From Podospora bellae-mahoneyi (lineage: Eukaryota > Ascomycota > Sordariomycetes > Sordariales > Podosporaceae), in NCBI RefSeq assembly GCF_035222275.1, contig NC_085886.1, forward strand, positions 3,038,001 to 3,102,000: 64,000 nt of DNA, in the 5' to 3' direction. The notes beneath the pieces were generated by a model. That model made no database searches. It was given only the letters and a program-made list of their open reading frames with translations, and was not told the DNA's origin. How positions within the stretch are numbered: the stretch's first letter is position 1; every line of letters begins with the position of its first letter. Positions 19,969 to 31,194 of the stretch are shown piece after piece. The translations under genes were made by a program, and so were the position numbers.

Positions 19969-21039
19969 TCAGAGCATGGCAAGAGCACCAAAGAGACCAG
20001 CAATGAAGGCTGCGGCAGGGGCCTTGTTGTTGGCGTTGGCACCGGCAGTCTGAATGGGGGCGGTGCCGTTGTTGGGAGTGGTGGTAGGGATGGGGGCAGC
20101 GGTGACCGAGGTGGGGATGATGATGGTGGTAGGAGGCAGGGGCTCCGAGGTGTAGATGATGTTGCTGGCCGAGACGACAACGGTGGAGTACCCGGTGACA
20201 GTCTTGCGGTCAGTGACGGGAACCGTGGCAATGTAATCGACCTGCTCCGTGATGGTGACCGGGATGATCTCAGTCACGTAGTGAACATCGGTGACAGCCT
20301 TGGTGATACTGTGCAATGTGTTAGAGTCGGGCATAAACAAAAGAACGGAGTGGACAGCTTACGTGTTGGTCTTGGTGACCTTGACAGTCTCGCCCTCGAT
20401 GACAGTGGTGTAGGTGGTCTCGGGGCAGGTGACAGTCTCGTAGACATCAGTAGTCTCATACTCCGTGACCAGGGACGTGGTGTAGACAGTCTCGGTCTGG
20501 GCAACCTTGGTGACAATGGTCGAAGTCGAGGTCCAGGTGATCTCGATGGTGGAGCCATCGACAACAGTGGTCTCGGTGACAGGGCAGAGCTCAGTGAGAG
20601 TGGTAACAACGACAGCAGCGTTGGTCTTGGTCACTGGAGGAGCAGTCTGGGTAACAACAACCTCGGTGGGAGCAACCTTGATGATGGTGGAAGTGGAGGT
20701 CCAGGTCACCTCGACAGTAGAGCCATCGACGACAGTGGTCTCAGTGACAGGGCAGAGGGAAGTGAGGGTGGTGTAGACGACCTCATCGGCAGTCTTGGTC
20801 ACGGCAGGGCCAGTCTCGGTAACCACAATTGTTGTGGGCTTGACGGTCTTGACGGTGCTGGTGGTGGTGTAGGTGGTGGTGTATGTGTGACCAGGCTTGG
20901 TGTAGGTCTCGGTGACGGGGCAGACGGTAGTGTAGGTCACGATAACCTCGGTGACCACGGTCTCCCACTTCTTACCCCGGGGGATGTTTGCGCCAAGGGT
21001 GGTGGCCGCGAGGGCGAGGAGGGAAAGAGCTGCTCTCAT
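19969..21039 (-). CDS. Thr-rich GPI-anchored cell-wall protein with internal repeats
   Basis: Predicted secreted, surface-anchored glycoprotein; structural or adhesive wall role inferred. Two exons, 20363-21039 and 19969-20308, with a 54-base intron (GTAAGC donor, CACAG acceptor), encode 338 residues. Residues 1-16 or so are a signal peptide (MRAALSLLALAATTLGA). The body is almost entirely Thr/Val/Ser with a repeated block of about 56 residues built around CPVTETTVVDGST and TWTSTST, two close copies plus diverged flanking ones, each with a single Cys. The C terminus has a short polar spacer (NANNKAP) followed by a hydrophobic tail (AAAFIAGLFGALAML), the usual GPI signal. The layout recalls clock-controlled or surface Thr-rich proteins of Sordariomycetes. 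The Thr-rich coding gives long GGTG/GTGA repeats on the plus strand. Intact. Confidence 0.85.
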
Positions 21040-21114
21040 GTTGACTGAGTGGGGATATCAACAGTGACTGACTGGCTTGTAGCGAAGGTCGTAGAAGACG
21101 GAAGCAACGAGGGT

Positions 21115-21122
21115 CTTATAAG
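21115..21122 (-). promoter_or_regulatory. TATA-like element of the GPI-protein gene
   Basis: The palindrome CTTATAAG lies 76 bases upstream of the start codon, a plausible TATA position for a highly expressed wall-protein gene. The call is from sequence and distance only. Confidence 0.4.
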
Positions 21123-24100
21123 TAACCTTAGCGAACGAGTTACTTAATGGCAGGGAGAAAGAACCTAAGAATTAGCCGGTTGGTTTCACGAGTGACTGCA
21201 AGGAGGCTGGTGATGGAGGTAGAGAAGGAAGCACGAGGGAAACCGGGAGGCAGGATGTTTATACACAACGAGGGCAACACCCCGGTTGAGGTGGTAGCAT
21301 GGGAGCGAGGGACGGCGGAAATGCCATGACATCCTGCTGCTGTCCAACAAAGACGCTTGAGACAAGCCCACTGGACTGCGTGGTGCCGGCCATGGAGGAT
21401 GGAGAGTGGAGACTTGGAAGGTCGCAAAACTGGACAAATGGATGGAGCCTCTCCTCCCGCGAACTGTGAGGTTGGGCAGATGCCCGCACTTCCGCCCTAG
21501 TTGGAATACTGAAGTCGAAGTACCTGAGCGAGCACCACCCACCACAGCTCTGGTTGGCCAGTAAGGCCACTTGCTGGGTCATGCAGGAAGAGACCGCTCA
21601 GTCCAGGAGGAGGCTAGCAGCAAGATTCTTGACACATTGTACCCAAGTACATAGCAGAGTCGCATGTATGTAGGTCCTTGCGCTGCATGTGCAGTGCTTG
21701 TGTCTGTGCCAACCCCCCCCGCGCACCACCTAGGAAGAGCATACAAGTAAGTAGTAGCGAGAAAAAAAAAACCGATTTCGACTGACTCGAGCAACCACCG
21801 GATAGAGGCGGCCGCAATGGGTGCCCGTAGAGCCCTCAGGCAAGCATAGGGAGAAAAGAAGAAAGCTGCACTTGTACTTGTTTCAGAAGACAGAGCTGTA
21901 GCGGCACAGCAGCTTACAGCCATTGGGATTCCCACGGCTTTGCCATCTGTGCTTATTCATAATGTTATCGTCCTTTTAGGGTCTGGGTCACCAACGAGGC
22001 CCAACTCTTTGCGTGAGAAACAGAAGCGAGGGTGCTGTGCTCTGCTGTGCTCGGCTTAGCGTGGTAGCGGGTGGTGTAAGTCTGGAAGTGGCCGTCAAGG
22101 CGGTTGACGTTGGAGGGGGTAACGGGACTCCACCAAGTGATCGCAGGGGTTGCGGCTGACCCCTGACCGTCTGTTGTCTGTGGATTTCTTGGGACGATCT
22201 CGACCCCTGCCAATGACATCGTTTCCCCTCGGGGCGATGACGGTAGCTCGCCAAGCCCCTGCGTCGAGACTTGGCGCTCTTCTTGGTCTTCTTGGCCCTG
22301 CCTTGACGTGTTTCCGGCCATGACCAGACCTCGCTGTCGACCGGGCCGACAGTTGACCGATTCGGGCGAAGCTTGCGTCTAATCTGGGAAACAACACATT
22401 CTGTCTTGGAGCTATTGACGCTGTTTATGTGCCCTTCAGCTTTTGTTGTCAGAAATCGTGTCTAGGGTGGCTGTCTGCAGCACAAGCTCTTGCGAGCCCA
22501 GTCTGTAGTGTAGGGCCCTGCATCTCGTCGATGCCGGAAGGGCGGTGATGGACGGGAAAAGCTGGCGATAGGCAGCCGGTTCTGATGGCACAGAGTGCGG
22601 GGCATTCGACCGCGCACCGAGCGGATCAGGGCAGAGGGAGGAACGGACCTGTTGCCCTCGTTGACTGTTTACCGTCCTGTGGTGCAGGTACAGTACTTGT
22701 CGTGGCTGACCGCTCGCTGGCTGATTTGTTGCCCGGCCGAATGCTTGTAGATCAGGCGTGTGCTTGTCTGTCATGAACCTGCTTCTCCAGAGGATTGCAT
22801 GCCGCCACGGCCACTTCTCTGTTCGTGTTGAGAGAGGCTAGTGCGGGCAGCTCCTCGATCTGCAGGTTCGACAAGTTGACGTGGGGACGGCTCGCTCTCC
22901 CACACGTAATTCACGGCTCGTGCGATATTAATGCGACCAAACCTCCTCCCCTCACTATCGACCCTTTTCGTGCCGAGGGGTCAGAGGTGTTCATGGCGTC
23001 ATACCCGAAAAACCAACCAGCTGGACCACGGACGCTGGCTCGGTTTACCGGCACTGGGGCGACAACGGCACGCCATTGGACCGTGGGGTCAACCCCAGTA
23101 AACAGATCCCGATCGCACATGGGCGGGGCTGGACCTAGATGGACTAGGACCTAAGAACTGTCACAGAGCACATCCCGCCTTTGTGCAAGTCGGATCCGAG
23201 TTGCTTGTGTAAAGGTTGTATGCCCTCGGGAGGGCTCACTTGTGTCATGTTTGCTGCTGCTTGTCAGATGGTAGTTGCGAGATGTCCGAATGCTGCATAT
23301 CAGAACAACAAAATCAAGGACAAGACTCGTCGACTCGAAGTTTCCACTGCATCGTGTCTCCAACTTGCTAGCAATTGGCTGGGCTTCCTGGGTGCATATG
23401 CAAGGTGAGTCCCCATGTCGTATCTCGAGCCCCCAAGCGAAGAGGCATGTTCGTCGGACCAATTCCGTGGTCAGAACGAGAGACAGATGTTACGGGTGGT
23501 GGTTGACGAAGTCAGTCCACCTCTGCTTATCTCAAGGTCGGCCATTGTCGACAGGTGCCAGCGAAGATGTTACGATCCTTGGCGGCCAAATAGCGACGAC
23601 CGGCCTGGCACAGTAGAGTCGGCCACGGGAAGAAGGGAGATAGACGGGGACCACCCTACCTTTCAACTGTTTCCCTTGCCCCTCGAGGGTGACGGTTCCA
23701 GCGACCTGGTGATAAAAGTTTTCACAAAGATGCTGGAGTTAAACCACAGAATGGTTAGGTTGAAATATGTGCTGGCTGCTTCACGTGCCGTTCTATGGTG
23801 AGGTGCAAAGTAGCTCGAAATAGGTAACCCGTTGAGACATCACACATGTGTAAGTCAAGAGTCGGGTGTTTAGGTAACTGGAGAAAGCTGCAAGTCCCAG
23901 AAGGCTGCCAGAAAGATGGAGTACGAAAAAGGGATCCACACCCCCCACCAGCCTCTCTTGGCGATAATCTAATCTCAGCCACTTCTCCAGCCACCAAGCC
24001 ACACCACACCACCCTCGCTTCCCCACAACCTGTGGTCCAAGCTTTCCGTTAATGCAACGTCAGAACAACTTTTGTGAGACCCAACATCAACCTGTGCCCG

Positions 24101-25364
24101 ACCACTTCATCCGACCTCTCTTTTTTTTTTTTTTCTCTGACAGCATCGAGTTATTTTTTGCACCTCCTCCAGCAGGGTCCCCAACATGGCCGTGACAAGA
24201 AACCTCTCAGGATTTTAGACGTGATCCTGAGGCACATGTCCGATTCATGATGCAAGATTTCCAACGGCTGTCCAGGCCCACACACACTCGCAGCAAAAAC
24301 CGGTATTTCTTTGAAAGATCAACAGTGGTATCTCACATGAGGAGCCTCAATTCTTCCCGTTCGAGCCGACCTCGTATTTGTCCAGTTTTTGACAGCAGCT
24401 CTATGCAGTCATCCATCCATATTCGATGGCTTGCATATCGGAGAATGTACATTCTGGTCCAATCATTGGTTATTGCAGGTCGGTTCACGTTCCATTTCTC
24501 ATATGGCCTATGATGCATTCTCACCCAGCCTCAACAACTCGCTATAATGCTCGGGATCTAGCCACAATCTGATGCCATCAACATCTGAAAGATTGTCAAA
24601 CCAGAGTCCCTGGCGTCATCCGGTAACAGGATAAGCTTCCAAGAATTCTGAGCTACTATCACCTCTTCGGATTGAAATGATATATCTCCCTGAAATTCTT
24701 CAGAAGCCAGCCAAAAAAAGGCAAAGACAGATTAGAATTCCCTCGCCAATATGCCGCAAGGCCTACTGTACCATGGGAACCACACCTGGAAAATGTGCGT
24801 CCCATTAGCAACTCTGCTTCACCTCCATGCAGAACTGCCTGCTTGAATGGAACTTATAGCTTATACTTGAGGATGATACTGTTCAAAGGTTACGAGCTCA
24901 TCCCTAAGCTGCACCCGACCCTGCAAGAGGGCTCGTTCATGGCCTTGCGAGCCCCGTTCTTACACTTGACACCTTCTTAATTGTTTAGAAGCGCCACGCA
25001 ATACATTTGCGGAGTGCTCATGCATCTGCTGTAATGTACAATTCCGTGGGGCCTCAATCAATAGCACCACAGGCGTTCTCACTTAACCCTTCAACTATAT
25101 TAACTGTCAACCCGGTGCTCCATCCACTTCCAAATCCATTCCTAAACCCGCAACGCACAAAGTCCAACAAGCACGTCACAAACCAGCAGCATTAGATACA
25201 AAGTGTAGCCATAAACAAATGGTTATAATATGGGGGTCAAGCACCCTGCGCACCGGGCGAATCACCCAACCTATAAAAACAATACAGAAAACAAACCCAC
25301 CACCCCCTAAGAAAAAATGAAATAAAACCTACCTCCAATAAAGCCAGCAAAAAACAAAGAAAAG

Positions 25365-25395
<31 letters not shown>

Positions 25396-25480
25396 CAATC
25401 CCACCGACAGCAACCCCCTTACCCTTTCCTCCCCCTATTCCAACAACATAAACAAAACAAACAAAAATCATAACAAAAAA
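21123..25480. other. Gene-poor stretch of about 4.3 kb
   Basis: Read in all frames, this region shows only short open frames without family resemblance or consistent splice sites. It has normal GC content on average, a poly-T run near 24120-24135, and an A-rich, T-poor stretch at 25285-25480. It may hold the long promoter of the GPI-protein gene, non-coding transcripts or old coding remnants. I see no transposon ends. Confidence 0.4.
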
Positions 25481-25481
25481 A

Positions 25482-25652
25482 AGTATTAGTCCTTCGGGTC
25501 CTCAGAAATGTAAGTGTTCTTGATCCTATCCTTGGGGTAGTCGACCGGGTCATGTATTCAAAGCAGAGGCAGCCGCGCTGGAGGTGTTGGTGGTGCTGGC
25601 GGTGGGGGTGCTTAGGAGAGGGCAACCTCTTAAACTCGGGCTCCTCGTCCAT
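25482..25652 (-). pseudogene. Small ORF remnant, frame-disrupted
   Basis: Unrecognised. A minus-strand ATG at 25652 begins MDEEPEFKRLPSP, which looks like a real protein start. About 90 bases later another frame reads DPVDYPKDRIKNTYISEDPK and then a stop at about 25489, which looks like a real C-terminal tail. The middle is Thr/Ser/Ala-rich in a third frame (TPTASTTNTSSAAASA). Two frame changes would be needed to read it as one small protein of about 55 residues, and no intron explains them. Either a decayed small gene or a region with indel errors. Confidence 0.3.
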
Positions 25653-26139
25653 TTATATTGGACCAAGTTAGACGAGTACAGCCGACAAAGACACACATCA
25701 ACTAACTGGCTTGGCGCCGCGAGCGGCAGGCTCCCTGGGCGAGCGCTCCTTTGGGAGGTATTTTTTTGATGGAAAAAAACAGGGGCGCGAGTGACCAAAG
25801 AACCAAAAACCGAGAGTCCGTGCAAGCGAGGAACAATAAAGGAAGGGGGGCTTGTGAACAATGATGGTGGTGGCTTGGGAACGGTGGCGGGTGGTACGCG
25901 AGGAAGCGAAGTTGAAAATACAACGAGAAAAGGGGCAAGTCTGGCGGGTGCATGGGTGATGGTTTGCTGACGCAAGGATAGAGGGTTTGCGAGCGCGGGA
26001 GGTGGTGAGTAGCACTCTCGATCACTGCAAAGAAGCCCACGTTCGTTGTGTTGTTTCCGCATAGATCTGAAATGCTGAGAGTAAATGGATTATATCCGAC
26101 CCTAACTCAAGCTACAGTTATAATGGCCGTATTGTTGCG
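25653..26139. other. Spacer, promoter side of the small ORF
   Basis: Mixed-composition DNA. Long minus-strand open frames here are low-complexity (Ser/Pro-rich) and overlap each other, so I do not support them as genes. Confidence 0.4.
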
Positions 26140-27770
26140 CCAGGCATGACATCCTTCATCAAGTGGAAGGTCATCCTCGGCTATGAAGGGCGTCTTTCTC
26201 CTTGAAGCTGTAGCGAAAGACGCAAGCCTGCGACGTCTCAACCGTCCAGCCCGAGTAGTTCCATATTCCATCATCTCCAGTTTTGGCATTCTAATGGCAG
26301 CGTGGGCTGCCCAAAGGAGCGGCTGATTCTTTCTGATGTGTGAGCTTTCGGGGTGAAGGACCCCTTGTTGTCAAAGCAAGACGCTTGAGGTTCGACCACT
26401 GAGGCTCCCACCCCACAAACCCATCTTCTAGGCGAAATTCATAACGGTGATGGTGAAAAAGATCAACGTCGAATGGCGCAAAGAAATCCTCGGCGTCCGA
26501 ATCCCACGAACTCGCCAAAGCTTCGAGGTCGTAACTCCCGACAGCCAACGCAGCTCCGAAAATGTTAACTGCGTCTGGAGGCTTATGGAAGCAATCCCAC
26601 CCGTTGATCAGGAGGTTATAATCCACATAAAAAGAAAGCTTGATGACGCGGGTTTGTTGGGCCTTCTGAAGACTTGAAAAAGGACGAGGTCGCACAGCTC
26701 TCTGAATTGCCTTTTGAATTGCGTTACTTGACATAACTTTTAAAGCTGTGGGAGGGACCAAAGTAGGTAGAGGTAGCATACCGTAAATTCTGCTCGTGTC
26801 ATCATAAACTCCGTCCACCAGATTGAGACACCAAAACTCGAGCCTGAGGCGCTGCATACAAACAAAGCTCTTCCCAAGCAGCCTATAACGAATATATGGG
26901 TTCACTGCTCGATGAAACTGCCGGCGGAAGGTAAGTCCTGTGACAATCTCACACCGAGGGAGTCTTGATCGCCTTGCGTCGGCCACCGCGCAACGGGCTG
27001 TTCCTAAAGTTCAAATACAACGGCTCTGTACCCATAAGTCGCGATCTAGCCTCAGAAGAGACGTGTCTGAGCATCAGAGCTCCATGCTGATGATGATGAA
27101 AGTTGTCGTTGAGGTGTCTGATCTCGAAGTCTTCGTAGTATTTCATGAAAAAGTACTCAAACCGCCTCCGGAAAGCCCATTGACCAGGTTGCGGCTTGTA
27201 GGGGTACGTATCCTTCAAGTAAAACATATGCCTCCAGACACGCTGCGCGTCACTTACCGAGTGTGCGCTGAGCTCCAAGGTCATGCCTTTTGTTGGGTCC
27301 TGGTGTTCCACGAGTGCGTCTTTTCTCTTCCACCCAGACAGAATATCCAGTAATTGAATGAGAGCCCTAGTGAATGTCGCGTTGTTGTTTTCCTGGGTAG
27401 TTGAGTCTTCGTCCTTCTGGCAGACATCGCATCCCTAAGTTGGCAGGAGCACACGCAACCAGAGGGAGCGAGTGCAGCCCAATCTGTAAATGCGTCGGCC
27501 AGATACAAGCCGGCCAAAGTCGGGGAAGTCGTGGGGTGAGAGCGCCAGGTGGCGGAAGTTGATGGCTTCAAAGAAGTGTTGAAACTCTCTGTTAACAGCA
27601 GCGTATTTAGAACGATCCTTTGCAGGCTGATGATTTGCCAGCCGGGTGATTGGATGAATCCCACTACTATCGATTTCGATGGGGTGATTTAGTGAAGCGA
27701 TTCAGCACAAGTTGACGTATTTCTGCTGGTAACCGGGCCCAATAGGGCCATACGCATATGGAGGAGGACA
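26140..27770 (-). pseudogene. DUF6546 (F-box-associated) gene copy 2, decayed
   Basis: Paralogue of the 17.3-19 kb locus, fuller at its 5' end. It begins MSSSICVWPYWARLPAEIRQLVLN, an F-box-like start, at about 27770. Family blocks follow in order: NREFQHFFEAINFRHL, RSLWLRVLLPT, LIQLLDILSGWKRKDAL, GMTLELSAHSVSDAQRVW, then CEIVTGLTFRRQFHRAV, LGKSFVCMQRLRLEFW and a long intact block to WSNLKRLALTTRG, and last ACVFRYSFKEKD. Breaks seen: a frame change near 27700, an in-frame TAG near 27440 where copy 1 has Tyr, a frame change near 26960 and two more near 26230-26290. The C-terminal TWSSTWP block present in copy 1 is absent. Function unknown; both copies are disabled, in different ways. Confidence 0.75.
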
Positions 27771-28783
27771 TGGTATACTCGCAGGCCTTTATCTTTTGGC
27801 AGGTCAAGGTATGTTTCGGGCTGCAGAGTCGGATTTTGAACGTAAAAGGGAATTTATGGTAAATCGGAAGTGGTGTACGAAGTCCTGACAAAATACAGTT
27901 TGGCTGACCAGAGCGGTTGGCTACGAATTTTGTGTTGGCTATGCCGACCATGTGGCTTGCTCTGCCATAACTTGTATTCTCGTGTTCGAGCGTCAAGACT
28001 GCCTACGAAGATGTTTGCGTTCTACTAGCCACAACCGCCGCCCTCTTTGCCTCATGACATCTCGAGCAGCACCAACAACAAGCCCTGGTACCCTCGCCTA
28101 CTGCTACTACTCAAGCCTGAAGCCTATATTGCATGTTGATATTGGCTGTCCCCAGAGCACAATGGTTTTGTACGGTGCTGAATGCTCTCTTTACTGAGTG
28201 TAGACGTTGTTAAACCGGGCTCCAAAGCCGAAAGGCATCCAAGGCAGGCTTTCCACGGCTTGGACGGTGCTAATATCTCAAAAGGCCTCACTGCAATGAG
28301 AGTAAACACTATTAAACCCATATGGTGTGTAAGGGTGCTGGTGTTGATGAGGTTGTTGTAGATGAAAGATCATGGTGGTGAAACACATCCCAATAAACCA
28401 TGGAACAGTAGTAGAATGCTTTCTCTTTATTCCCATCTCCCATTAATCCAAACAAAAATGCAAAAATGCGACGACGCCCATGCCTACCCACCCTCAACAC
28501 ATAAGACAGGCCTTGCGAAAATGTAACACTACAAGTACACGAATAAACTTTCAATATTCCGACGAGCTGCCGCCTTTTCGAGCACGTCCGTTATATCTCT
28601 TCTAAAGAACATCATCTGTTGCTGCTGTTGGTGTTGTTGTTGTTGTTATTGTTGTTGTTATTGTTGCTGTCCTTTTACCCCACCTCCCCCTTTCACCACC
28701 ATCCTTCTTCCCTACTTCATATCCACATTATATACCACCTTCCCTTCCTCATTACTTCCGCCCCCCTACCCAAAAGGAATAAT
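27771..28783. other. Spacer with 3' region of the PTM1-like gene
   Basis: No gene supported. Bases 28615-28675 are a TTG/TTGC-rich low-complexity run, followed by a C/T-rich stretch next to the stop codon of the minus-strand PTM1-like gene, probably its 3' untranslated region. Confidence 0.45.
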
Positions 28784-30626
28784 CTATTTCCTCCCCCTCA
28801 CCAACTTAGCCTCCTCCTCACTATCATCATCCTCATCATCACTCGAAAACTTATCCCCATCCTCCCCAACCGCAAAAATCGTCTCCCCATCAAACGAGTC
28901 CCTCTCCGGACTGGCCTGCCTCTGCTGCTGCTGCTGCCCCTGCCCAGAAGACGAAGAAGCAACCCCACTCTGCTGAGGTGGATGCAACACACCACCAGCC
29001 ACACTCGCCCCAGCAAACCCTCTCTCCTGCTGCTGCTGGTTCTTCCCAATCCTCTGCTCCTCATCCTCATCATCGCTCTCATCCGGATTCCCAATATCAA
29101 GATTGGCAATCTCAAACGTCCCGTCGTCCTCCTGCGCAATCTCATCACTCATGGCGAAGCGCTTGTTGTTCGCCGTCGGCCTCCAGACATAGGCGATCCA
29201 GGCCACGTCGGCAAAGTAAACAATATTAAGCCAGCCGTCGAGAATGAACCACCTGCTCTTCCAGTGGAAGGGCACAAAATCCGGGTCGCTGGCCGAGGCA
29301 AAGGTGAAGGAGTTGAAGAAGAAGAAGGCAAAGATGACAATAATGGAGATCAGTATGCCCCACCACAGCTTCTTGTACATGGTCTCCTTGACGTGCTGCT
29401 TGCGCTCGCGGAGGTCCTTGAGGGTGAAGTTGAGCGAGTTGAGGGTCCAGACGTAGAAGGCTGTGAGAGTGCCGGCCAGGGGAAAGACAATCAGGAGTAC
29501 GAAAGGGCCTAATTGGGTTAGCTTGTGAGCTTCGACAAAGGGGTAGGACTCCTGGCTTACCGGCGTTATCGGGTGTTATGACTAAACTTGTCACCGCATA
29601 GACAATGCCAAAGACAAAGTGCGCAATGGCGAGCCAGCGGACATAGATCATGGTCTTGCCGAGCGTGGGCTTGACGACACCATAACCCATGCAGACGATC
29701 AGGAGCAGAAAGAACGAAAACGAGTTGCGCGCAGCGTTCAAGACGGCAACCACGACCAGCAAAATCTTGGACCCAAGATTTGACCCATGTCTGTTGAGAT
29801 AGTCTAGGTCTCGTTAGTGAAACAGTCCACCAGCAACATCATGACATGCTCACCATAGAATCCCCATGTCATCAACATCTCCACGACGAGGAAAATGAGG
29901 ATTGCTGTAATATAGTTCTGCACAGCCAAGATATCGGTGCGATGCTGATAGTAGAGAAAGCCCCAGTATACCAACACCAGCGCATAGAGGATCGTTATTC
30001 CTCCATAAAACGGCAGCTTCGGGATCTGTGTGGCCGGGAGCTCTCCATATGCGTTTCTAAACTCCACGATAGCCTCGTAATCATTGTCGGTAAACTGATC
30101 GGTAATGACGCAGTAGTAACCAGTCTTGGTGATGGGGTAGTTGATCGGGCTTGCTTTCTTGAGGTGGACGGCCTTGGTGAGGATCAAGTTTTCGGACTTT
30201 TCGGTAGCGTTTGGCGCGAGAATGAATTCACCCAGCTGGGCCTCCTTGCAGTATCCCATCTCGACATCCTTCGGCCGGCAGATGGCTTCCCTACCGCCAC
30301 CCTCTTGTCCCACACCGATGTAGTCTGTGTCCTTCCATTCCACAATCAGGAGACTGGTGATCGGATCGGGTCCCGAGTCCTTGCCGACGTCGGTGAACTT
30401 GACGAGGATAAAGGGGTCGACGGGGCCGCCCCAGGCTTGCTTATCGTACATGCCGGCACATCGTTGCCTGTTTTCGTCTGTCTGGTCCTGTTATTCCGGC
30501 GCATTGTTAGCTCATGGCTAGAGAACAAAGCTGGCAGAGCACAGTGCTCACCAATGCGATCTCCAACGCCTTGGCAGTCCATACGGACGACGCCAGTAGG
30601 AATAAAGTGGATGCCCAACCCCTCAT
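28784..30626 (-). CDS. PTM1/GOST-type seven-transmembrane Golgi protein
   Basis: Member of the lung seven-transmembrane-receptor (GOST) family; yeast Ptm1 is a Golgi/early endosome membrane protein, and the family is implicated in trafficking. Exons: 30552-30626, 29854-30487, 29561-29803 and 28784-29508, all with GTGAGC or GTAAGC donors, giving 558 residues. A signal peptide (MRGWASTLFLLASSVWTAKA) is followed by a lumenal domain of about 180 residues with several Cys. Seven hydrophobic helices start at about residue 180 (YGGITILYALVLVYWGFLYY) and include LIVCMGYGVVKPTLG and FHWKSRWFILDGWLN. The tail is cytosolic, Gln-rich and strongly acidic (SSDDEDDDSEEE), ending VRGRK. Divergent from the U-box cyclophilin with a 570-base shared upstream region. 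Intact. Confidence 0.9.
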
Positions 30627-31194
30627 GGTGGGTGGTGATGTCGTGTGTGTCTGGCTGTCGTCGAATGTCGGTTCGGGTTGATGTTAGACAGCGAGCGTAC
30701 GTGTCCCGATGTGGTCTAGAAAGTTGAAGCGGCGAATTGCACCATGGATTCGACCGTCTCGCGCTTCAGTGTCTGGTGGCTGTTTTCGTCGGGTGAGACT
30801 TGAGTTTCGTCTTGATAAGAAAAAAAGAGGTCGATTTTCAAAAAGTTTAAGATGCAGGTCAGGTTGAAGTTGGAGACGGGCTGCTACTGCACCGATCACT
30901 GTCTGGGGTGCGCTGGTCGACGTTGCGCAAGCTCCCTGCTCCAACGGGCACCCACTGTATGAAACGCAGCTGGAGCCAATCAGCACACTGTGCCGTGCGA
31001 GGCGTCATCGCCAACTGCGAGCTGAGCCCGTGGCCCCCTGTCAGCTTTAGTTAGTGAATTGCCAGCCGATAAGATAAGAGGTGTGCCTGACAACCTTCTG
31101 GAAATCAACAATTGTTTTGTTTGCTCCCGTCCCGCCATCTCTACGTCACACCCCAATCACCAGTGACCACCCCCTAACCAAACCTGTCGCAAAG
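30627..31194. promoter_or_regulatory. Bidirectional upstream region (PTM1-like / U-box cyclophilin)
   Basis: The two start codons point away from each other across 568 bases, so this DNA must carry both promoters. No TATA box is obvious. Confidence 0.55.

Noticed and set aside
28619-29512. 297-codon plus-strand frame rich in Leu and Pro
   Set aside because: It is antisense to the PTM1-like last exon and its 3' flank; the Leu run is a TTG repeat.
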